A stretch of 23,960 nt of DNA from Aadella sp043822885 (GTDB lineage: Bacteria > Omnitrophota > Gorgyraeia > Tantalellales > Tantalellaceae). The stretch spans positions 1 to 23,960 of the forward strand of contig JBDRBI010000097.1 in the NCBI GenBank assembly GCA_043822885.1. Reading direction: 5' to 3'. Below are positions 1-5,692 of the stretch, piece by piece. Numbering within the stretch: position 1 is the first letter of the stretch; the number at the start of each line of letters is the position of its first letter. The notes under the pieces were generated by a model. The model made no database searches, was not told the DNA's origin, and saw nothing but the letters and a program-made list of their open reading frames with translations. Made by a program: the position numbers and the translations under genes.

Positions 1-281
1 ATCTCGCTCATGACCTTTGTCCACGAATGCGCGCCTACAATCGCTATAAGCTGAACGTCTTTTATATGTTTCTTCAAAAACTCAAAGATCTCCCATTCTG
101 ATTTAATGTTCGCCCCATGCATCTTGGTAACATCAACTAAAAGCCTAAGTTTTTTATTTGCCTCTTCTATTGCTTTTTCGATCTCGGGAAGAAACTCCTC
201 GATCTCCTCAGAGGTAAGTTTACCTGTGATCTCAAAACCAAAAACGTTAGTATGTTCGTGATGAATTTTTTTCACACCCAT
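1..281 (-). CDS. SpoIIAA/STAS-like protein, 5' part only (3' end outside window)
   Basis: An open frame of 93 codons starts at an ATG at 279-281 and runs off the left edge without a stop. The start is set by a GGAG six bases upstream on the minus strand. The protein begins MGVKKIHHEHTNVFGFEITG, continues with an acidic helix (SEEIEEFLPEIEKAIEEANK), then a strand LRLLVDVTKM and a second strand VQLIAIVGAH. That alternating strand/helix order and the G-K-L-T-x-E-E start match the SpoIIAA-like (DUF3478, STAS/SEC14-type) family of small cytoplasmic single-domain proteins, usually near 120 residues, so perhaps 25-30 residues are missing. The biochemical role of this family is poorly defined. It may be monocistronic, since 182 bp separate it from the next gene upstream. 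Confidence 0.75.
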   Translation of the reverse strand, partial: MGVKKIHHEHTNVFGFEITGKLTSEEIEEFLPEIEKAIEEANKKLRLLVDVTKMHGANIKSEWEIFEFLKKHIKDVQLIAIVGAHSWTKVMSE

Positions 282-438
282 ATTTTCTCCTTTTTCAGTG
301 CTTACTCCCTCTTATCTTTCTCTTCAACATAAAGATACCTTTTTACGAAAGGTTGCCACAAAAGGAAGGAAATTGCAAGCATCCGCTTTCTTTTTCATTT
401 TATTATGCCAATTCATCCCCGCCCCTACGTTGGGATTA

Positions 439-471
439 ATGAGTGACGTCCCTCTTATAAACGTCATTCAT
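439..471 (-). other. Hairpin across the stop codon of the 123-residue gene
   Basis: Arms ATGAGTGACGT (439-449) and ACGTCATTCAT (461-471) pair over 11 bp with one G-U wobble around an 11-base loop. The hairpin overlaps the TGA at 464-466. No T-run follows on the minus strand, so it is at best a weak or Rho-dependent 3' end, or chance. Confidence 0.25.
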
Positions 472-835
472 TCCACATTTCGCATTCTTCCAGCGCGAAT
501 TTGGCATAGAATCTTAGTGCTTTATCCGGACGCACGTTGTATCTCTTGAGCATGGTAAGAGCGACCTTCGAGGGCTGATGAGCCAGGAGCACCAAAATAG
601 CCTCTTTTGTTTTGATCTTAATGTCCCGTTCAAAAAGAAGCTTACCCATGCCGATTATATCGTACGGAGAAAAATCTTGATAGTTTTTCGGCAGTAAAGC
701 GTGTCCTGTTCCTATGTATTGTCCATAGCCCCTTCCCTCCGGATCAGGGACATCCTTCACATATGATAATTGAGTCGCCTTCCCCCCTTCTTTCCATCTT
801 TTTTCCATAAAATTCCAAAATCCGTTTTCGGTCAT
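464..835 (-). CDS. Hypothetical protein, 123 residues, family not recognised
   Basis: The ATG at 833-835 is preceded by a strong AGGAGG four bases away, so this is very likely a real gene. I do not recognise the family. The N-terminal third is aromatic and charged (MTENGFWNFMEKRWKEGGKA), followed by a glycine-rich stretch around residues 34-45 (GRGYGQYIGTGH). The C-terminal half looks entirely helical: KIKTKEAILVLLAHQPSKVA, then TMLKRYNVRPDKALRFYAKF and ALEECEMWNE. That could be a pair of HEAT-like or other helical hairpins, but no diagnostic motif is visible. There is no signal peptide or membrane segment, so it is probably cytoplasmic. It stands alone between spacers. Copy 1 of the 46 bp palindrome-bearing repeat (1003-1048) lies about 170 bp upstream and could belong to its control region. 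Confidence 0.75.
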   Translation of the reverse strand: MTENGFWNFMEKRWKEGGKATQLSYVKDVPDPEGRGYGQYIGTGHALLPKNYQDFSPYDIIGMGKLLFERDIKIKTKEAILVLLAHQPSKVALTMLKRYNVRPDKALRFYAKFALEECEMWNE

Positions 836-1002
836 TTTTCCTCCTTTTTTTGTGTAAAATAAAATATCTCTACACTATAGTAGACACAAAAAGTCGGAAA
901 ATTATCTCAAATTTTTTATTCCAGAGTTTAGGGGAGGCTTAACTGACGAAAATGCGCCACACTTTACGCGCCTCTCAGTCAATAATCCACGAATTCTCAA
1001 AT

Positions 1003-1048
1003 TCTAACCAGGTTAGCTAGCTAACCTGGTTAGATCTGTCAGGTTAGA
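1003..1048. repeat. 46 bp palindrome-bearing repeat, copy 1 (downstream of azoR)
   Basis: Positions 1003-1034 are a perfect 32 bp palindrome built from CTAACCAGGTTAG and CTAACCTGGTTAG separated by CTAG. A further half-site CAGGTTAG follows at 1040-1047. It matches copy 2 (1724-1769) in 45 of 46 positions and the same orientation. It lies 33 bp beyond the azoR stop and about 170 bp upstream of the 123-residue gene, so it could be an operator array, a 3' hairpin or a mobile palindrome. Confidence 0.9.
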
Positions 1049-1080
1049 TTATTTAGGAGCTAGGAGTTTGGAGGAGTAAA

Positions 1081-1701
1081 TTAGATATTCATGCGGGCTT
1101 TCTTTTGCGCTTCGGTGATCTTAGTTGCCTGAATCTCTGGACCCAGAGCGTCCATAGGTTGGGCGTTTATGAAGGAGGGGTCGGTTATTCCTATAAAACC
1201 GAAAACAGTCCTTAAATAAGGTTCCAGCTGATCATAAGCATGCATTGGACTCTCTTCTGAATAATCCCCGCCGCGGCTTGTAATAACCGTCATTTTCTTG
1301 TTCTTTACAAGTCCTTCTACGCCTCTTTCGTTATACTTAAACAAATAGCCCGGTTGAACGATTATGTCTACATACTGTTTAAGCTTGTAAGGAATGCCGA
1401 AATTCCACATCGGGGTGCTGATCAGATATGCGTCTTGAGAGGTAAATTGATCAATATGCTTTAGAATGTTGTCCCATGCGTCCTTTAGCTCCCCTTCCAG
1501 CTTTCCTCCGGAAAGCAATACATATTTGCCGGTAACCTCTTTTAACGCGATTTCAGGCAGGGGATCTTTAAAAAGATCAAGTTCTTCTATCTCAGCATCC
1601 GGATACTTTTCTTTAAAAGCGGTTAAAAAACTCTTTGACACCTTTAATGTTCTGGACTCTTCCCCTCTTGGTGTCGCGATAATATGCAGCAATTTCTTCA
1701 T
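1081..1701 (-). CDS. azoR: FMN-dependent NADH-azoreductase (quinone reductase)
   Basis: This 206-residue flavodoxin-fold protein is close in length and motif order to E. coli AzoR (201). It begins with the strand and phosphate-loop region MKKLLHIIATPRGEESRT. It carries PMWNFGIPYKLKQYVD at 97-112 (FMN isoalloxazine loop), the FKYNERGVEGLV segment at 121-132, TSRGG at 141-145 and GFIGITD at 168-174, all family signatures. The family catalyses two-electron NAD(P)H reduction of quinones and azo compounds in the cytoplasm and protects against electrophiles. The ATG at 1699-1701 has an AGGGGG about six bases upstream. The gene is bracketed by two direct copies of a 46 bp palindrome-bearing repeat; copy 2 sits directly upstream of the SD, where an operator for an electrophile-sensing repressor would be expected. 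Regulation by that site is my inference. Confidence 0.9.
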   Translation of the reverse strand: MKKLLHIIATPRGEESRTLKVSKSFLTAFKEKYPDAEIEELDLFKDPLPEIALKEVTGKYVLLSGGKLEGELKDAWDNILKHIDQFTSQDAYLISTPMWNFGIPYKLKQYVDIIVQPGYLFKYNERGVEGLVKNKKMTVITSRGGDYSEESPMHAYDQLEPYLRTVFGFIGITDPSFINAQPMDALGPEIQATKITEAQKKARMNI

Positions 1702-1723
1702 AACTTGCCCCCTTCTCAGTATT

Positions 1724-1769
1724 TCTAACCAGGTTAGCTAGCTAACCTGGTTAGATCTGCCAGGTTAGA
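1724..1769. repeat. 46 bp palindrome-bearing repeat, copy 2 (between zinc-ribbon gene and azoR)
   Basis: A perfect 32 bp palindrome at 1724-1755, then half-site CAGGTTAG at 1761-1768. It differs from copy 1 at one position (CTGCCAGG against CTGTCAGG). It lies 22 bp upstream of the azoR start codon and just before its SD, and 22 bp beyond it is the stop of the zinc-ribbon gene. This is a candidate operator. Confidence 0.9.
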
Positions 1770-1791
1770 ATTTTTAGGGTACATATGCGGG

Positions 1792-2298
1792 TTATAACCC
1801 GAGAAGACTTAAGATCCTTCCTACCCAGTGAAGACGATGGACTTTGTTCTCTACTCGGGTAAGTTCTCTTAGCATCTTGCTTTGAACGTTCACTATGGCC
1901 CTCTCGGAGCGTTTCATCTTTTCGTATTCAATGCCGCCTTTTTTTATGAAATCAACGGCTTTTTCAAGTTCTCCCTTATCAAAAAAAGTGCCGCATTTTT
2001 TGCATGTATCGACAATTATCCCGGAATGATGCATATAATTTTTTCGCCACATAAAATCACCGCAACGCGGACATCTGACATATTTTATCGTTTCGGTTCG
2101 ACACTCAGACTTATAGACTTTTCTTAAATTCTGCAGCTCCTCGATCGTAAACACTTCCGGCATCATCTCAAGAACCTGTTTTTCCTCAAAATGATCTACC
2201 CATATGCCGCCGCAGTCCGGACATTCGTCTGTTTCAGCCCCATTGAGACGTATAGTGGTCATAGTAACATTACATTTAGGACATTCTATGTTAGCCAT
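1792..2298 (-). CDS. Double zinc-ribbon (zf-TFIIB-type) protein
   Basis: A 168-residue cytoplasmic protein with two Zn-ribbon modules. The first has CPKC at 6-9 and CPDCGGIW at 26-33; the second has CPRCG at 76-80 and CKKCG at 99-103 followed by FFDKGEL. The CxxCGGxWxDxxE style is that of the zf-TFIIB family, whose members are mostly of unknown function and probably bind zinc and nucleic acid or protein partners. The last 50 residues are basic and helical. I chose the ATG at 2296-2298 because AGGTGAG lies five to six bases upstream; an in-frame GTG at 2305-2307 exists but lacks an SD. The ATG lies 5 bp after the thyX stop (the GTG would overlap it), so the two genes are almost certainly co-transcribed from the thyX promoter. 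Confidence 0.8.
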   Translation of the reverse strand: MANIECPKCNVTMTTIRLNGAETDECPDCGGIWVDHFEEKQVLEMMPEVFTIEELQNLRKVYKSECRTETIKYVRCPRCGDFMWRKNYMHHSGIIVDTCKKCGTFFDKGELEKAVDFIKKGGIEYEKMKRSERAIVNVQSKMLRELTRVENKVHRLHWVGRILSLLGL

Positions 2299-2303
2299 AT
2301 TTC

Positions 2304-3812
2304 TCACCTAATTTTCTTAACCCCGGGCAAAATCGCTTCCGTGATCCTAGGAAGGGTACCATAAAGATCGTTGTATATATCGTTGTATCGGTCTTTTCCT
2401 CCGACAAGCAAAAATGTAAGAGGCATTACCATTTTAGCTTTTTCTCTCATCCGGCGTGAAATATTCTGTATGTCCCACTGAGCGTGCTTGTCCTCTCTCA
2501 AGCGGGAGATGTGATACATCTCTCTTGCATTAACGCGTATAAGAACTCTTCTTCTATGCGCGTTAGTGAGGATGTACGGAGCCGCCAAGGGATGTTCTTT
2601 GTGTATTTTGTCATATGCTTCCCTCGAAAGATCTGTTATTTTTCTAAAACTCTTTTCCTCTCCGATCTCTTTTATGGACTCAGGTATTGTAATACCTAAA
2701 CCCGGATCATACGGTTGTACGGTTATTGTTGCCATCCTATGTCTTTTAAGCTGTCCGAAACATGCAGAAGACAGAATTATATCAAAGGTCAGGTTCGCGT
2801 ATTCAAATTCGCGCAACATAGAATCATAGAACTGCATATTCTGACACGCCGTCTTGAATAACATTTTTTTAGCGCTCTCATCAAGATGTTTAATGGCCAT
2901 TAAACATTCCTGATAAGGAAGGTCCGTCGAAGTATGAAGTATAGCCGCGGCAATTATATCATCCGCGCCTTTCGTATGATCTACGAGTTTCACTTCTTCT
3001 TCCGAGATCTCCGAAGCCGGAAGGCTTTGCAGTATTTTTTCCGAAAGTTTCTTTAACTCCGGATAGGTCAAAAGATCTCGGTCATTCGCTTTGTTGAAAA
3101 GAACTATCGAAGGCGCGACATCCGCTATTTTTTCGTAGACCGCCTCTCCCAGTTCTCTGATCTCGGTCAGGGGATGTGAAGCGAATCTTCTGAGCATAAG
3201 TTCCAGATTTCGGGCGTTAACGGTCTGTCCCACTTGGGATTCCGTCGCAAGCGCGGTTATGTAGCGGGCATCTTCTTTTGCCCATCCTTCTAAAAGATTG
3301 TGGTTCTTAGGATCTTTTGCCAGATCCGCGTTTTTCTCGAACACGTAGGTTTTAAGCTTTTCATAAAGATCAAAATACGCTTTATTCTGTTCATGTACGG
3401 TTTCAATGAACATTTTTTCGAACGGAGCATTTTTTATCTCCTTGGGGACAACAAAATCTTTGTCCAGCGTTATGTAGCGTTGGGATTTCTCTGTGTAGGA
3501 ACATAATCTGAACTTTTCTATTTCTTCCATCGCAAGACGTGAAACACCTAATATGTCCAGATTAAAGACCGCGTGTTCCGCGACAGAATGATGACCCATT
3601 TTGAATATTATGGTAGAATTTGACCGACGAGTTTTTTCCACTTCATGTCTGGCGTCTTTTCTGATCTCGCTTATCGGTCTGGGATCTCGGCTGATACGCG
3701 CGTATGAAGCCGATATAACTTCCGGAGTAAGCTCGTCTTTCTTTCCGTATTTAGCGCCGATCTCATCAAGCGCCGCAGAATCTACGTTGTACCCGGCTAA
3801 ATGTACTTCCAT
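2304..3812 (-). CDS. thyX: Tandem-fused flavin-dependent thymidylate synthase (two ThyX-like halves)
   Basis: The 502-residue protein is about twice the usual 210-260 residue ThyX and contains two ThyX-like halves. ThyX makes dTMP from dUMP with FAD, NADPH and methylene-THF. The N half has MGHHSVAEH at 72-80, then KFRLCSYTEKSQRY at 100-113, VNAR at 198-201 and TEIR at 216-219. The C half has RHR at 357-359, VNARE at 427-431 and AQWDI at 444-448. Aligned to the family motif RHRxxSxNExSxR, the N half keeps S105, E108, S110 and R112 but has KFR instead of RHR. The C half keeps RHR but has lost the S/E/S/R part. The two halves thus retain complementary parts of one active site. The start is ATG with AGAGGA some eleven bases upstream, 38 bp below a good promoter. 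It is the only dTMP-forming gene in view. Confidence 0.85.
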   Translation of the reverse strand: MEVHLAGYNVDSAALDEIGAKYGKKDELTPEVISASYARISRDPRPISEIRKDARHEVEKTRRSNSTIIFKMGHHSVAEHAVFNLDILGVSRLAMEEIEKFRLCSYTEKSQRYITLDKDFVVPKEIKNAPFEKMFIETVHEQNKAYFDLYEKLKTYVFEKNADLAKDPKNHNLLEGWAKEDARYITALATESQVGQTVNARNLELMLRRFASHPLTEIRELGEAVYEKIADVAPSIVLFNKANDRDLLTYPELKKLSEKILQSLPASEISEEEVKLVDHTKGADDIIAAAILHTSTDLPYQECLMAIKHLDESAKKMLFKTACQNMQFYDSMLREFEYANLTFDIILSSACFGQLKRHRMATITVQPYDPGLGITIPESIKEIGEEKSFRKITDLSREAYDKIHKEHPLAAPYILTNAHRRRVLIRVNAREMYHISRLREDKHAQWDIQNISRRMREKAKMVMPLTFLLVGGKDRYNDIYNDLYGTLPRITEAILPGVKKIR

Positions 3813-3857
3813 AAAAATCTATTCCTCTCATTAATTTTCCAGACGTAAACCGCATAT

Positions 3858-3886
3858 ATTCTAACCTCTATCCTCGGGTCTTTCAA
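3858..3886 (-). promoter_or_regulatory. Sigma-70-type promoter of thyX
   Basis: On the minus strand TTGAAA (3881-3886) and TAGAAT (3858-3863) are separated by exactly 17 bp. Transcription would begin near 3851, giving a leader of about 38 bases before the thyX ATG. It lies between the foldback element and thyX, with no other gene nearby. Confidence 0.6.
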
Positions 3887-3918
3887 TCACTTTTTATGTT
3901 TTCTAAGTATAGTGCCCC

Positions 3919-4101
3919 GATAAAATTACAAACTTTCATTCACAGCGGTATTTTTTAACGCATTTTTCTAACTTTTCAAGGGTGTAAAATAAACTCGCTC
4001 TCCTTTCAGTCGAGCTCAGACAGTATTTTACACTTTTTCCTTAAAAAGTTATAAAAATGCTAAAATACCGCAAATGTTCATTGAAAGTTTGTAATTTTAT
4101 C
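3919..4101. repeat. 183 bp foldback (long inverted repeat) element in the gap before thyX
   Basis: The left arm 3919-3991 and the reverse complement of the right arm 4024-4101 align over almost their whole length. The outer 20 bases (GATAAAATTACAAACTTTCA) are identical, then GCGGTATTTT, CATTTTT, TAACTTTT, AAGG and GTGTAAAATA recur in order with small indels. The 32-base centre has a further CTCG/CGAG pairing. The element is AT-rich, has no coding capacity and no obvious target-site duplication. It fills about half of the 397 bp gene-free stretch 3813-4209; the remainder holds the thyX promoter and a small hairpin at 4161-4180. It could be a MITE-like element, a decayed transposon end pair or a long RNA hairpin. 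Confidence 0.85.
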
Positions 4102-4160
4102 TAAAAAAATAAACGTTCTTTGGAAGCCCTTGCTAGGATTTGTAATGACGGGATTTTCTA

Positions 4161-4180
4161 TCGTCTCCCGTCCGAGACGA
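4161..4180 (-). terminator. Possible 3'-end hairpin of the two-TM gene
   Basis: TCGTCTC and GAGACGA form a perfect 7 bp stem around a 6-base loop, about 30 bp beyond the stop of the gene at 4210-4464 in the direction of transcription. The U-tract expected of an intrinsic terminator is missing, so the call is weak. An adjacent CCGTACGG palindrome lies at 4183-4190. Confidence 0.3.
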
Positions 4181-4209
4181 ACCGTACGGAACGCTCTTAT
4201 CTCCGCCTC

Positions 4210-4464
4210 TTATTTTTTTATCATTCTAGCGATAAAGATTACAAGAAGGATCGGGAGCAAAACGGGTAATGCCCAGACAAAAAGGGTTATGGAGAGAACA
4301 ATCGTACCAACGAGGATCAATCCGCTCACCACAAAAGGAACATAGGCTTTCCACACCGAAAATGTTTGGGGACGGGGATTCCTTGCTCCTTTTTCATCTT
4401 TTCCTAAGATCTCAATAGGGATCTCCCTACCGTCAACCCTGGCTTTTGGTTTGTTATATTTCAT
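4210..4464 (-). CDS. Small two-TM membrane protein, 84 residues, unknown function
   Basis: The first 38 residues are polar and basic (MKYNKPKARVDGREIPIEIL then GKDEKGARNPRPQ). Two hydrophobic stretches follow: about 41-62 (YVPFVVSGLILVGTIVLSIT) and about 63-80 (WALPVLLPILLVIFIARM), ending in the basic MIKK. That is a typical two-TM hairpin inner-membrane protein with a cytoplasmic N-terminus. No family was recognised. The ATG at 4462-4464 has a modest AAGAAG-type SD. It lies 15 bp after the stop of the EF-Tu-like mini-gene and is probably its operon partner. Its WALPVLLPILL tail resembles the TWPILLG turn of the other two-TM protein at 8188-8394, which may only reflect shared topology. Confidence 0.65.
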   Translation of the reverse strand: MKYNKPKARVDGREIPIEILGKDEKGARNPRPQTFSVWKAYVPFVVSGLILVGTIVLSITLFVWALPVLLPILLVIFIARMIKK

Positions 4465-4479
4465 ACGCTTCTTTTCATC

Positions 4480-4767
4480 CTACTCAATTACGTATATTTT
4501 GCTGCCGGGACGCGCTTTCTTCTTGATCTTTATAGCTACTTCATCTCCCTTAGAAGCTGAATTTACCACATTATGATCTATCTGCATAGATTGTATTTTC
4601 TGCCTGAAACTGTCTGCATGTCTCTTTACCACCATTTCATCCCCGACAGATATCTTTCCATTTTTCACCTTAACTACCACGGCATTCACCTTACGAAAAT
4701 AATGCACCACTTCCCCCACCAAAACTTCTTTCCCTTCCTTTCGTTTTCCAAATAATCCGAATAGCAT
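4480..4767 (-). CDS. EF-Tu domain-2-like mini-protein (translation elongation factor-like)
   Basis: This 95-residue protein starts with a short lysine-rich leader (MLFGLFGKRKEGKEV). A beta-barrel-like core follows: GEVVHYFRKVNAVVVKVKNG at 18-37, SVGDEMVVKRHADSF at 40-54, SMQIDHNVVNSASKGDEVAI at 60-79 and a terminal KKKARPGSKIYVIE. The VGD turn, the SMQIDH strand and the KGDEV turn are those of stand-alone proteins resembling domain 2 of EF-Tu-type GTPases, annotated as translation elongation factor-like. No GTPase domain is present, and the function of these mini-proteins is not established. The ATG has AGGAGG six bases upstream. A candidate promoter lies at 4804-4832, and the two-TM gene follows 15 bp downstream. 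Confidence 0.7.
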   Translation of the reverse strand: MLFGLFGKRKEGKEVLVGEVVHYFRKVNAVVVKVKNGKISVGDEMVVKRHADSFRQKIQSMQIDHNVVNSASKGDEVAIKIKKKARPGSKIYVIE

Positions 4768-4803
4768 GATAATCCTCCTTCTTTAAATAGAAATAAATGT
4801 ATC

Positions 4804-4832
4804 AAAATAGTCACTGGGTCACCAGTTGCCAA
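4804..4832 (-). promoter_or_regulatory. Candidate promoter of the EF-Tu-like/two-TM gene pair
   Basis: TTGGCA (4827-4832) and TATTTT (4804-4809) on the minus strand are 17 bp apart. The spacer between them is made of the GTCACC-type repeat words of this intergenic region, so the repeat array and the promoter physically overlap. Both hexamers are imperfect. Confidence 0.4.
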
Positions 4833-5090
4833 GTCACCAGTCCTTAACACTATTACCAGCCAATTATCACATCAGTAAATCACATGAGTATGAACAATGA
4901 TCTATAAATCTCTAAAATAGCACAAGGACATTTCCAGACTTAAAAAAGATTTCTCGACCTATTCATCGCTTCACACCTCTCTCACATTTTCTTCCCTCTG
5001 CCCTCTATTTTCTATCCTCTACCTTCTTAATACTGGTGACCGGTGACTAGCTTGTTCCGGGCGAAGCCGAGGGGGTGACAGGTGACTCCT
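4808..5090. repeat. Inverted GTCACC word arrays bounding the 335 bp gap 4768-5102
   Basis: At 4808-4826 and 4833-4841 the words TAGTCACTGGGTCACCAGT and GTCACCAGT occur. At 5032-5049 the reverse-oriented ACTGGTGACCGGTGACTA occurs, with more GGTGAC words to about 5090. The left and right arrays are inverted copies about 220 bp apart. A CCGGGCGAAGCCGAGGGG element is embedded at about 5057-5074. Between them are pyrimidine-rich CCTCT/CTATCCTCTACC stretches and no coding sequence. The gap holds nothing else I can identify. Confidence 0.7.
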
Positions 5091-5102
5091 TCTATCTTCT
5101 AG

Positions 5103-5525
5103 CTAATACGGCCAAAGACTGAGTCCTGTCTCCGGATCATGTGTTCTGTTAAGTTCTGCTCCCGTAAGTTCTTTTATATAATATTCGGCTGCATATATCT
5201 TCGTCCCGGACATAAGATGTCCTCCGAAACAATTTCCGTCATGATCGGCTAAGGTTATGTGAGCATGCACGAACGTCTCAGAGTTGTTCAATGAAATATT
5301 TCCTATGCACGACGTTATTTCTAGGGTTTTGGTCATATCAAAACAGTCGACATATTTTTTTACATCCTGTCTGTAATATCCCATTTTTGCGGAAGAAACA
5401 GCTCCGATAACGGAAAAAAACCCTAAAGTAACTCCTTCATTTTCGCAAACAGATCGGATCGCCGCTAAAAGATCTTCTTTATATTTCAGCCGCCCGATAA
5501 AAGTACGTCCTTCAGATACCTGCAT
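5103..5525 (-). CDS. PPC/DUF296 domain protein
   Basis: A single-domain protein of 140 residues, the usual length for prokaryotic PPC (plants and prokaryotes conserved, DUF296) proteins. The domain runs the whole length: GRTFIGRLKYKEDLLAAIRS at 6-25, VTLGFFSVIGAVSSAKMGYY at 32-51, the histidine pair VHAHITLAD at 86-94 and GGHLMSG at 101-107, ending RTHDPETGLSLWPY. In solved family members clustered histidines like H87, H89 and H103 bind a metal in a trimer. Plant relatives bind AT-rich DNA through an added AT-hook that is absent here. The role in bacteria is unknown. The ATG at 5523-5525 is chosen because GGAG lies six bases upstream; an in-frame GTG four codons earlier lacks an SD. Confidence 0.8.
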   Translation of the reverse strand: MQVSEGRTFIGRLKYKEDLLAAIRSVCENEGVTLGFFSVIGAVSSAKMGYYRQDVKKYVDCFDMTKTLEITSCIGNISLNNSETFVHAHITLADHDGNCFGGHLMSGTKIYAAEYYIKELTGAELNRTHDPETGLSLWPY

Positions 5526-5560
5526 ACTGGTCTCCACTTTCTATTAGAATGTTGCTTAAC

Positions 5561-5640
5561 CTGTCTTTGCGAGGTAGTGAAACTACCGAAGCAATCTCTT
5601 TTGGGATTGCTTCGTCGGCTTCGTCTCCTCGCAATGACGG
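5561..5640. repeat. REP-like palindromic intergenic element, copy 1
   Basis: The outer arms TTTGCGAG and CTCGCAATGAC and the inner arms GAAGCAATC and GATTGCTTC (perfect 9 bp, 8-base loop) make a nested palindrome. It belongs to the same family as the elements at 13411-13510 and 15101-15180, sharing CGCAATGAC and GAAGCAATC words. It lies between the PPC gene and the TtcA-like gene. Confidence 0.8.
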
Positions 5641-5654
5641 TCTGCCTTTTAAAC

Positions 5655-5690
5655 TTTCCAACTATTTAACTATTGAACTATTGAACCGTT
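5655..5690. repeat. YATTNAAC octamer array at the 3' end of the TtcA-like gene
   Basis: Units TTTCCAAC, TATTTAAC, TATTGAAC and TATTGAAC follow in register from 5655, then CGTT. The array touches the stop codon at 5693-5695. It shares the octamer and the terminal GAACCG with the large array at 18132-18235. Confidence 0.75.
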
Positions 5691-5692
5691 TA

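Noticed and set aside
298..549. Plus-strand open frame of 83 codons across the spacer and into the 123-residue gene
   Set aside because: It lacks an SD, its second half is antisense to a gene with an excellent SD, and the product has no recognisable domain.
1003..1769. Integron-like attC sites flanking azoR
   Set aside because: TAACC/GGTTA ends and a gene between two palindromic sites recall attC, but the GTTRRRY/RYYYAAC core pattern is not consistently present, the two copies are almost identical and perfectly palindromic (attC sites are imperfect and vary), and there is no integrase.
4768..5102. Missed small gene in the 335 bp gap
   Set aside because: No frame with a plausible SD and start; the sequence is made of repeat words and pyrimidine-rich stretches.
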